Assembly (NCBI GenBank): GCA_963716525.1
Contig: OY970315.1
Coordinates: forward strand, 806,001 to 870,000
DNA: 64,000 nucleotides
Direction: 5' to 3'
Source of the DNA: JBBREP01 sp963716525
GTDB lineage: Bacteria > Actinomycetota > Acidimicrobiia > IMCC26256 > PALSA-610
Shown here: piece by piece, positions 54,080 through 62,674 of the stretch
Numbering within the stretch: the first letter of the stretch is position 1
Layout of the letters: each line of letters starts with the position of its first letter
Translations under genes and position numbers: made by a program
Notes under the pieces: model-generated
What the model saw: the letters and a program-made list of their open reading frames with translations, nothing else
The model's database searches: none
Told to the model about the DNA's origin: nothing

Positions 54080-55354
54080 ATGAGTCGGGCTGCCAGCGGC
54101 ACACGCGTCCGGCGCTCGCGCCTCCCGGTGCTGGTCGTCGTGGTCGGTCTGTTGGTCGTCGACGCGGCAGCATGCTCGTCGAGCTCGGAGCCCGCGCTTG
54201 GCAAGGACCCGCTCGGGACCGTGCTGGCGGCCACGCGACGCGCAGGCTCGGGCCAGATCCGCGGCGCGGTCGCCGTGGCGGGCCGGTCGGCGACCGGGCC
54301 GGTCAGCGGCGTCTGGCAAGGGGACCTCGACGGGACCGGCGACGTGCACGTCGCGTTCACCAGGAGCAGCGGCGACCCCGTCGACGCGGAGCTGCGCTGG
54401 ATCCATGGCACCTTCTACTACCGCAGGAGCGTGGCGAATCTGCCCGCAGGCGACTCGCTCGCGCTCTTCACCCGGTCCAGCACGGCGCTCCCCTGGCGGA
54501 AGGCGACACTCAACGGAGGCGTCGGCGACGCGGTACCCGCGCCGTTCTCACCCGTCGCGCTACTTCGTTGGTTGCAGCAGCTCCACATGCCGATGTCGGT
54601 GCACGCACACGACCGGATCGGTTCGCGCTCGGAGACGCGTCTCGAGGCGACACGACCGCTGTTTCTCGGCGTGTGGCCCGGTGCGACGGTCGATCTCTGG
54701 ATCGACGGCCGCAACCGAGTGACCGACGTGCGGGTGCGCACCTCGGGCGGCTCGCTGCAGTACGCAGTGTCGGACTTCGGCACCGCGGCGCACGTGACCG
54801 CGCCCCCCGCATCCGATATCTCGACCGCCGACGAGCGGCCCGTCGTCGAGCCGTCGGGCCCGTTCACGACGGTGCGCAGTGGTGTCAGCGGGCGGGTGCA
54901 CTGGTCGTTACGGCGCGCGCCGGGCACGCAGGGCACCGTCTGCTGGCGGTGGGACGCCACGCCGCCGCTCGCGCAGTCGCATCTCGGAGCCGGCGCGGCG
55001 CGTTGCCTCGAGCCCGCTCCCACGCATCCGGTCGACCCATCGGACGCCGTGCAGTTCGCCGTCGTCGGCAACGGGACCTCGTCATACGACGCGCTCGTCG
55101 CGCTCCTCCCGCCGAAGGTCAAGCAGCTGACGCTCGGGTTCGTCGGCGGTGCAACCCGAGCGCTGCCCGTGCAGTCGCCGCTCGTCTGGATCGGCCCGAC
55201 GTTGCCAACGAAGGCGTACCTCGGCGTCACGCTCGAGCACGGCACGCTGCTCGGCTGCGGCGCGGGTGCGATCACCGACGTCGGCGATCTCCACGACCCG
55301 CAGCTCACGACCGGTGTGGCCACCGCTGCGTGGGCCTGCCTCCCGGCGGGGTGA
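54080..55354 (+). CDS. Uncharacterised LppX/LprG-like lipoprotein
   Basis: A 424-residue protein with a signal segment (LPVLVVVVGLLVVDAAAC) and lipobox Cys. The mature N-terminal half (DPLGTVLAATRRAGSGQIRGAVAVAG, then VWQGDLDGTGDVHVAF, IHGTFYYRR, and a later strand-rich part) follows the pattern of LppX_LprAFG lipid carriers. The C-terminal part is a separate beta-rich domain with paired cysteines (TVCWRWD, ARCLEP, LLGCGAG, WACLPAG). The function is not known. Confidence 0.65.
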   Translation: MSRAASGTRVRRSRLPVLVVVVGLLVVDAAACSSSSEPALGKDPLGTVLAATRRAGSGQIRGAVAVAGRSATGPVSGVWQGDLDGTGDVHVAFTRSSGDPVDAELRWIHGTFYYRRSVANLPAGDSLALFTRSSTALPWRKATLNGGVGDAVPAPFSPVALLRWLQQLHMPMSVHAHDRIGSRSETRLEATRPLFLGVWPGATVDLWIDGRNRVTDVRVRTSGGSLQYAVSDFGTAAHVTAPPASDISTADERPVVEPSGPFTTVRSGVSGRVHWSLRRAPGTQGTVCWRWDATPPLAQSHLGAGAARCLEPAPTHPVDPSDAVQFAVVGNGTSSYDALVALLPPKVKQLTLGFVGGATRALPVQSPLVWIGPTLPTKAYLGVTLEHGTLLGCGAGAITDVGDLHDPQLTTGVATAAWACLPAG

Positions 55355-55393
55355 TCGCACCGATCGTCGGCGGCCGGTCCGTCACTCCGGCAC

Positions 55394-55440
55394 GGAGCGG
55401 CGAGCCGGCCGGGAACCGTCCCGGCCGGCCGCACCGCTCC
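55394..55440. terminator. Long two-tier hairpin between convergent genes
   Basis: GCCGGCCGGGA (55404-55414) pairs with TCCCGGCCGGC (55419-55429) around ACCG; outside it GGAGCGG (55394-55400) pairs with CCGCTCC (55434-55440). It separates two converging genes and is the strongest terminator-like structure I see in the window. Confidence 0.8.
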
Positions 55441-55494
55441 CTGTCGCCTGACGGCGCTACGCACCTGCACCGCAAGGATCGGACACGCTCACGT

Positions 55495-56283
55495 TCACTC
55501 GCCGAGCGAGAACGACAGACCGTCGGCCGTGCTACCGAGCAACGACGTCGACGTCGCGCCGCCGCCACCGCTCATCACGATGGGGATGCTGGCGTTGTTC
55601 GGCGTCGAGTCGATGCAGCCGAGCGCGCCGCCGGTGTCGAGCTCGTAGCCCGTGTTGTACCCGGTCGACCCCTTCGTCTTGGCGACGGGATCCTCCCAGA
55701 TGGTGCCGCTCACCTGAGCCCCGACGGCAAGCCCGGTCGTGACGATGCCGGCGACATCGACGACATCGGGTCCGGCGGCGTTGAAGCCGAGCAGCTGCAC
55801 ATCGGCCTGAAGCTTGTACGGCTTCACGTGACCGTTCACCATGTCGGTGTACGTCTGCGTCATCGTGTACGTGACCTTGCCGTTCAACGGCCACGCATTC
55901 GCCGAGTTCGGGTCGTCGGCCGCGGCTGCGCAGCTCGCGTTGCCGAGCAGCGACACGGCAACGGCCTTCGGTGTCAATGACGTCGTCGGCTGTGGGATGT
56001 CCGCGTCGCCGGTGCGGGCCGGAACACCCGGTGTCGACGCGCCGTCACACGAGCCGACGATTCGATCCTTCGTCGTCTGGTCACGCGCCGCCGAGCCGTG
56101 CACCGAGATGCCGATCTGCGTGACGTCGCTGAGCGCGGGCTTGAACTTGTCGATCGTGAGCTGGCCGGTGCAGCTTCCGAGCGGTGTTGACGCCGCTTGG
56201 GCGGGAAGGGCCATTCCGGCGACCGCGCCCCCCGCAAGCGTCGCCGCGCACGCGGCTCCGAGTAGGTGCTTCTTCAATGCCAT
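55495..56283 (-). CDS. Uncharacterised exported protein
   Basis: A 262-residue protein with a clear Sec signal peptide (LKKHLLGAACAATLAGGAVAGMALPAQAA, cleavage after AQA). The mature part is probably all beta, with three or four cysteines and no recognised domain (GQLTIDKFKPALSDVTQIGISVHGSA, then VTYTMTQTYTDMVNGHVKPYKLQADVQLLG). It might be a secreted adhesin-like or binding protein. It is read leftward from the same divergent region as the CoA transferase gene. Confidence 0.65.
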   Translation of the reverse strand: MALKKHLLGAACAATLAGGAVAGMALPAQAASTPLGSCTGQLTIDKFKPALSDVTQIGISVHGSAARDQTTKDRIVGSCDGASTPGVPARTGDADIPQPTTSLTPKAVAVSLLGNASCAAAADDPNSANAWPLNGKVTYTMTQTYTDMVNGHVKPYKLQADVQLLGFNAAGPDVVDVAGIVTTGLAVGAQVSGTIWEDPVAKTKGSTGYNTGYELDTGGALGCIDSTPNNASIPIVMSGGGGATSTSLLGSTADGLSFSLGE

Positions 56284-56674
56284 CGTCGTGCAACCTCGTT
56301 TCCCGCGCTGGCGGGCCGCCTCGCCACACGCGATCGAGAGCAACCGACAACGCACGACGTATCCGAGCAGATGCGCGGATGCGCCGGACACAGCCGGCGC
56401 CAACATGTCAATCCGCTCGGCGCCGTGGTTGTCGCCGCACGAAGCCGTTCCTCTGCGACCTCGACCGCGAGCACCGACCACATCAACCGGACGGCCGACA
56501 CGCGGTTACCCGCGCCGCGTGCGCGACAAACGCTGCGTGCCCCCATCGTTGCAGGGCTCAACACGCCGACACGACGCGCGTGTAACAGCGCAGTAGCACG
56601 GGCCGCGACGCGACACAAACGCAGTGCACACCTGACGCGCATCCGCGCGACATAGTAACTGCTAGGCTCACGAC
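56284..56674. other. Divergent intergenic region (391 bp)
   Basis: Separates the leftward exported-protein gene from the rightward CoA transferase gene. No coding, tRNA or long repeat is seen. The right end holds the second operator-like dyad (56651-56666). The rest has no motif I can name. Confidence 0.5.
56651..56666 (+). promoter_or_regulatory. Operator-like dyad, site 2 (CoA transferase-tetR)
   Basis: CATAGTAACTGCTAGG, identical to site 1, eight bases before the CoA transferase GTG. TAGGCT at 56663-56668 lies at the -12 to -7 position relative to that GTG, fitting a leaderless TANNNT promoter overlapped by the dyad. Confidence 0.65.
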
Positions 56675-59090
56675 GTGCCAGGTGTGTTCGACGGGCTGCG
56701 CGTACTCGATCTCTCCACGGGCATCGCCGGGCCGATGACCGCGATGCACCTTGCCGACAACGGCGCGCAGGTGACGAGGGTCGAGACACCGGAGACGGTG
56801 CACGAACCCGCACGTCGGGCCGGCACGTGTGGACCCGTGGGATGCGCAGCGCGCGGTTCGACCTCGACGACGCGGCCGATGCGGAGGTGGTGCAGCGGCT
56901 CGCGTGCCGCGCCGACGTGGTGCTCGACACGTTCGCTCCGGGCACGGCCGCCGCCCTCCAACTCGACCACGAAACGATTGAGCGCGCGAACCCCCGTGCC
57001 GTCACGTGCTCGATCACGGCCTACGGCGACCACCCACGCCATCGCGAACGCCCCATGGACGATGCGCTCGTTGCCGCACGCACCGGCCTGCTGTACGACC
57101 AGAAGGGGCGCCGCGGCGGCGCGATGGAGTTCGTCGCCGGTCGCCGCGGCCCGCATCCCGAGTTCGACGCGCCTGAGGGCCTCGTGCGCGGTGCCGATCG
57201 TGACGGACCGGTCTTCCCGGGCACGCCGTGGCCGAGCATCGGAGCGATGTACCACGCGACGCTCGGGATCGTCGCGGCGCTGCACGTGCGCGAGCTCACC
57301 GGCCGCGGGCAGCACGTCACGACGTCGCTGTTGCAGGGCGCGCTCGCCGCGGCCGCGCTGAACTGGCAGCGCGTGGAGCGCCCCGACGCGCCGCTCTACT
57401 GGATGTGGCCCGTGGACGCGCGCGCGATCGAAGGGTTGTACCAGTGCGCCGACGGGCGCTGGGTGCACCACTGGACTGTGAGGCCCGCGTGGGTGCTCGC
57501 GTCGGCCGAAGGTGACGCGCTGCGCGCCGTGGATCTCGGTACGCAGTATCGCAGCGATCCCGACCGGCTCGGCATGGAGCCCGACGACATGCTCAGCGGC
57601 ATGTTCCTGCACCCGCTGCTCGCCGCGGCGTTCGCGAAGTTTTCCTCGGACGATTGGGTGCGCGCCGGGGCGCACGCCGGTGTAGGCATTGCGCTCGTGC
57701 GGTCGCCGGCCGAGGCCCTCGCCGACCCGTCGTTCCTCGCCGACGGCTGCGTCGTCGAGGTCGACGACCCGGAGGTTGGTCGCATCCGGCACGTGGGGCC
57801 GGTGCTCGAGCTCTCGGCCACGCCGCCGCGCGTGCGGGGCGCGGCGCCGATCCCCGGCGCGCACACCGACGAGGTGCGCGCCGAGGCGTCGCAGCCCACC
57901 CCCGGCCGGCATGCGGCGGCGCACACCGGCACGCGGCCGGCCGGCCCGCCGCTCGACGGCATCCGGGTGCTCGATCTCGGGCTCGGCGTCGCCGGCCCGT
58001 TCACCGGACGCGCGCTCGCCGACCTCGGCGCCGAGGTGATCAAGATCCATGCACTGCACGACGGCTTCTGGACCGGCACCCACATGGGCCTGGGCACGAA
58101 CCGCGGCAAGCGCAGCGTCGCGCTGAACCTGAAGGATCCGCGCGGCGTGCCGCGCTCGACCGCATGCTGGAGCGCGCCGACGTCGTCACCACGAACTGGC
58201 GGCCTGGAGCCGCGGCGCGCCTCGGGCTCGACTTCCCCACGCTGCACGCGCGCTTCGGGGGCCTCGTCTACTGCAACACACGCGGCTACGAGAAGGGCCC
58301 GCGCTCCGACCTTCCCGGCACCGACCAGACCGCGGCCGCGCTGTGCGGCGTGGAGTGGCAGGACGGCGCGTGCGGCGCCGGCAATCCCCCGCTGTGGACG
58401 CGCTCGAGCATGGGCGACACCGGCAACGCGCTGCTCGCGGCGATCGGCATCGTCGCCGCGCTGTATCACCGCCACCGTACGGGTGAGGGCCAGGCCGTGA
58501 GCACGTCGATCGTGCAGGCGCAACTCCTGCACGGCTCGTACGCCTGGATCCACGCCGACGGCACACCGGGCGACTGGGCCGATGTCGACGCCGATCAGTT
58601 CGGCCTGTCGCCGTGGTACCGGCTCTACGAGTGCGGCGACGGCCGGTGGGTGTTCGTCGCCGCGACGTCGGCCGCGGCGCGCGCCGCCTTCGCACGCGTC
58701 GCCGGCCCCGTCGCCGACGCCCCGGCGGCACTGCGCGCCCGCACCGCGCCCGAGTGGTTCGCCGCGCTCGATGCCGCGGGCGTGCCGGTGGAGATCGTCG
58801 ACGAGTCGTTCTGCCGCGAGCTCTTCGACGACCCGCAGGCCCGCGCCCGTCGTCTCGTGAGCACCACGTGGGCCGGCCGTGTCGGCCGCTTCGAGGATCC
58901 CGGCCTGCTGGTCGACCTCTCGGCCACGCCCGCAGTCGTGCAGCGCGGGCCCTGCCTGTGCGGCGAGCACTCCCGCGCGATCCTGCGCGAGCACGGATAC
59001 TCCGGCGAGGAGATCGACGCGCTCGTCGCCGGCGGGGTCGTGCTCGACGCGCCGGTTGCTCCGGTGGCGCGGGACGCGGTCACGTCATGA
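56675..59090 (+). CDS. Tandem-domain CoA transferase, CaiB/BaiF type (two frame breaks)
   Basis: A family III CoA transferase with two complete domains, about 805 residues after repair. Domain 1 starts DGLRVLDLSTGIAGPMTAMHLADNGAQV and includes HVWTRGMRSARFDLDD; domain 2 starts DGIRVLDLGLGVAGPFTGRALADLGAEVIKI with GLGTNRGKRSVALNLKDP and GLVYCNTRGY. One base is missing near 56815-56823 and another near 58143-58150 (a C before GTGCCGCG). The stop overlaps the tetR start (ATGA). The acid substrate is unknown; neighbours suggest sterol or branched-acid catabolism. Confidence 0.85.
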
Positions 59091-59732
59091 GCGCCGGCGC
59101 GCGCTCGGCAAGCGGTCGAGCCCAGATCATCGACGCGGCGATCGCGTCGATCCAGGAGGTCGGCTTCTACCGGTCGAGCACGAACGAGATCGCGCGCCGT
59201 GCCGGTGTCAGCTGGGGCGCGCTCCAATACCACTTCGGTACGCGCGAGAAGTTGATGCTCGCGGTGCTGCAGGAGCTCGATCGCCGCTTCCTCGAGCACG
59301 TGAACGCCGCGAAGGTGGAAGGCGACACGACCGAGGAGCGGGTCGAATCCCTCTACGACATCCTGGGCCGCCGGTACGACAGCCCGATCTGGCTCGTGCG
59401 GTTCCAGATCCTGCTCGATCTGCAGCACGATCCCGACGCGTCGGTCGACGCCATGACCGAGGTCGCCGACCACGCCCGGAAGGCGCAGGCATCCGTGCAA
59501 CGGCTGCTGCGCGAGACGATCGGTGGTGCGCCGAGCCGCGCCGCGGACCGACGCGCTGCTCCACGCGATCCGCGGGTTCGCGATCAGCCAGCAGGTGTCA
59601 CGGGCCATCCCGATACCCGGCGAACGCCGATCCGGTGGCGAGGCCGTCCGGCGCTTCCTCCACGGACTCGCCGTGGCCCAGGAGACCGACCTCGACGAGC
59701 GCACGGGCGGCCAGCGTTCGGAACCCTCCTAG
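59087..59732 (+). CDS. TetR-family regulator (one frame break)
   Basis: A TetR/AcrR repressor of 214 residues when repaired. The helix-turn-helix is STNEIARRAGVSWGALQYHFGTREKLMLAVL. The ligand domain continues through RVESLYDILGRRYDSPIWLVRFQILLDLQHDP. In GGACCGACG (59548-59549) one extra C breaks the frame; removing it joins RAAD to DALLHAIRGFAISQQVSRAIP. It is coupled to the CoA transferase gene, making it the best candidate to bind the three CATAG dyads nearby. The ligand is likely an acyl-CoA; that is inference. Confidence 0.85.
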
Positions 59733-60808
59733 AGGTTCCACACGCGCGCCGCGTTGGCGGACAGCATGAGCTCGCGCTCGGGCCCGGGGATCTCGGCGAA
59801 CTGCTCTGCGACGATCCGGCGCGAGTTCGGGAAGCTCGTCACGGGGTGCGGGAAGTCGGTCGACCACATCAGGTTCTCCACCCCGATGACGTCGCGCATC
59901 CGATGCAGGCCCAGCGCCTCGTCGATGAACGTGAGATGGATGTTGCGATGGAAGTACTCGCTCGGCAGCATCGTGATCGCCGGAAACGAATAGCCCTGGC
60001 GTCGCACCATGTCGTCGACGATGTCGAGCCACCACGCCACCCAGGCGATGCCCGGTTCCACGAACACCAACTTGAGTCGCGGATGGCGCTCGAGCACGCC
60101 GCCCATGATCCACATGCCGAAGGCCTCGGCGGTCATCAGCGGGGTGAGCGGCACCATCACACCCTTGTTCGGTGTGGGGTCGCGGCGCGCAAGGTCGTCG
60201 AGGCTCGTGTTGAGCCCGATATGGCAGCAGATCGGGAGTCCGCTCGCCTCGATCGCCGAGAGCAGCGGCGCGTACCGATCGTCGTAGTAGTCGGCGAGCC
60301 CGAGCTCGTACGGGAACACCGGAAGCTGCAACGACTTCCCCCCGAGCGCCGCGACCCGCTCCACCTCGGCCACCGCGACGTCGATGTCGTGGATCGGGAT
60401 CTGGTACGACACGATCAGCCGCGCCGGGTCGGTCGCCGCGAAGTCGTTGAGCGCGTCGTTGAACGCTCGGACCGCCTCGCTGACTGCGCCGTCGACCTGG
60501 CTCAGGTAGCGGAAGGCGCTCACCTCGCTGTAGAGCACCTCGACGTCGACACCGTCGGCATCCATGTCACGCAGCCGCTCCACGGGATCCCAGTAACCGG
60601 GCCGCGTGAACACCGCGTTCGCCGCTGCGATCGACTGGCCCGATGTCGCGCCGGCGCGATTGGCCGCTCCGGTGCCGCGGCTCATGCGCGCCTCGTAGGC
60701 GCCCGCGGCCCGGTCGTACGCGTCGTGGTGCGACGTCGCGAGATGTCGCTTCACCTGGTCGTGCGACATCTTGACGTGCGAGTCGGCAGAGACGAGCCGT
60801 TCGGCCAT
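59729..60808 (-). CDS. Amidohydrolase family (ACMSD-like) enzyme
   Basis: A metal-dependent TIM-barrel hydrolase/decarboxylase of 359 residues. RLVSADSHVK holds a changed form of the HxH region, PICCHIGLN contains the barrel His, and WSTDFPHPVTSFPNS the late Asp/His motif. The N-terminal metal pair is atypical (DSHVK). This subgroup is common in actinomycete catabolic clusters. ATG 60808 follows GAGGAGCG, and the third CATAG dyad lies 34 bp upstream with TACTAT as a probable -10. Confidence 0.85.
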   Translation of the reverse strand: MAERLVSADSHVKMSHDQVKRHLATSHHDAYDRAAGAYEARMSRGTGAANRAGATSGQSIAAANAVFTRPGYWDPVERLRDMDADGVDVEVLYSEVSAFRYLSQVDGAVSEAVRAFNDALNDFAATDPARLIVSYQIPIHDIDVAVAEVERVAALGGKSLQLPVFPYELGLADYYDDRYAPLLSAIEASGLPICCHIGLNTSLDDLARRDPTPNKGVMVPLTPLMTAEAFGMWIMGGVLERHPRLKLVFVEPGIAWVAWWLDIVDDMVRRQGYSFPAITMLPSEYFHRNIHLTFIDEALGLHRMRDVIGVENLMWSTDFPHPVTSFPNSRRIVAEQFAEIPGPERELMLSANAARVWNL

Positions 60809-60841
60809 CGCAGTCGCTCCTCTCGTCGCGAGCGACGCCAT

Positions 60842-60857
60842 CATAGTAGTTGCTATG
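60842..60857 (-). promoter_or_regulatory. Operator-like dyad, site 3 (amidohydrolase)
   Basis: On the plus strand CATAGTAGTTGCTATG, with perfect arms CATAG and CTATG. Its reverse complement matches sites 1 and 2 at 13 of 16 positions. TACTAT on the minus strand lies upstream of the amidohydrolase ribosome site. Confidence 0.65.
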
Positions 60858-60882
60858 GCTGAGGCGAAAGGCCCGCTCGGAG

Positions 60883-62551
60883 TCAGGTGACGGCGGCCGG
60901 CGCCGATTCGGTGAAGCGTTCCTCGTACTCCGCGGGGATGTTCGGCACCGCGAGCGACAGCAGCGCGCCGACGAGCACCAAGGTGCCCGCGAAGGCGACC
61001 GCGGGCCGGGCGGCGTCGGTGATCGCTTGCGAGACGATCGTGGTGACCTGCGCGGCATGCGCGGAACCCACCTGAGGTGCGCCGCCGCCAATGCCGCTCG
61101 ACACCGAGTGCACGATCTGCGCGCGTGCCGCCGGCGGAATCGCAGTGGCGTGCGACAGGTCGTTGCGGACGTGGCTCGTTGCCTGCGACACGAAGATCGC
61201 GCCGATGAGCGCGATGCCGAGCGCGGTGCCGACCTGGCGCACCATGCCCGCGGCCCCGCTCGCGGAGCCGGCCTTCTGCGGCGGGATGTCGCTCAGCACC
61301 ACGTTCGTGAGCTGGCTCGTCGCGAACCCGATACCGATGCCGTGGAGCAGCAGTCCGGGCAGAAGACCGAGGAACGTCGTGTGGTTCGAGAACGCCGCGA
61401 AGTAGCACCAGATGCCGGTGCTCTCGAACGCGAGCCCGATCGTGATGACGTACTTCGGCCCGAAGCGATGGCTGAGGCGTCCGCCGATCCAACCGCCGGT
61501 GAACGCCATCGCTCCGGCCGGTAACAGCCACGTACCGCTCTCGACGGCCGAAAGGTGCCGGCCGGCCTGCAGGAAGATCGGCAACACGAAGAAGGCGCCG
61601 AACTCGCCCATCGCGAGCACGACGGTGTTGATCAGGCCGTAGCGGAAGCCGCGGTGCACGAGATCGGTGAAGTCGAACACCACCGGGCGCCCGGCGCGCA
61701 CGCGCCGGAGCTCGATGCGCACGAACGCAGCAAGGATCGCGACTGCCGCCGCGAGGGCGACGGGGACGACCGACACCATGGCGACGGGCCACTTCCACCC
61801 GCCGATCTTCTGGCCACCGATCGGCGACCACCAGCCGTAGCGCGCTGGCCTCGATGATGCCGAACACGAGGGCCAGCAGGCCGAGCGTGACCGTGACGAC
61901 ACCCGGGACGTCGACACCGGTCGCGCGCTCGTCCTTCGACTCGTGCACGTAGAACCACGCGGCGAGGATCGCGAGCGGGGCGATCACGACGTTGACGCGA
62001 AACGCCCACCGCCAGGAATAGTCGCTCGTGAGAATGCCGCCCACGTACGGGCCGAGCGCGCCCGCGCCACCCGCCACGGCACCCCACACCGCGAACGCCA
62101 TGCCGCGCTCGCGGCCCCGGAACGTCGCCGAGATGATCGACAGCGTGGCGGGCAGCATCATGGCCGCACCGATGCCTTCGAGGAACGACTCGCCGGCGAA
62201 GAGCTGCAGCGGCGACTGCGACACCGACGCGATGAACGAGCCCACCGCGAACAGCGTCGCACCGGCGAAGAAGAGCTTCCGGCGGCCGATGATGTCGCCG
62301 AATCGGCCGAAGCTGATCAACAGCGACGCGAAGATCAGCGAGTACCCCGAGATCACCCACTGCAGTGACGACACCTGCGTGTGGAACTCGCGGATGATCG
62401 TGGGGACCGCCACGTTGAGGATCGTGTTGTCGAGCACGATGATGAACAGCGAGCTCGACAAGATGACGAGCGCGATCCATCGCTTCGGGTCGGCCGGGCC
62501 GGCCGGGGCGGCCCAACCTGCCGGCGCGGTCGGAGCTGGTGTAGTGGTCAT
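60883..62551 (-). CDS. MFS transporter, DHA2 (14-helix) type (one frame break)
   Basis: A drug/metabolite:proton antiporter of 555 residues when repaired. LFIIVLDNTILNVAVPTI is the DHA2 motif of helix 1; GRFGDIIGRRKLFFAG is the loop 2-3 motif; GESFLEGIGAAMMLPATLSII follows. The frame breaks near 61840-61845 in a GCGC stretch, between FGIIEA and YGWWSPIGGQK; one base restores it. Start ATG 62551. It lies directly upstream of the amidohydrolase gene and may export a related compound. Confidence 0.85.
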
Positions 62552-62674
62552 GAGGTGCGCAGGGCTATCCGATCGCGGCGGCTGACGTTGCATCGCCCGC
62601 GACGCGTCGGGTCGACTCCCGCCGAAGCTAACGGCAGGTCCTGAGAGGCACCGATCTTTGTTTGCTCAACCGGG

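Noticed and set aside
56558..56803. A small leftward gene starting inside operator site 2
   Set aside because: The translation is Arg/Cys-rich without domain features and overlaps the CoA transferase start; it arises because site 2 repeats the sequence around the DUF35 ATG.
59729..62593. A long open frame joining the MFS transporter to the amidohydrolase
   Set aside because: The join passes through the MFS frame break; the amidohydrolase has its own start with GAGGAG and a promoter-like dyad upstream.
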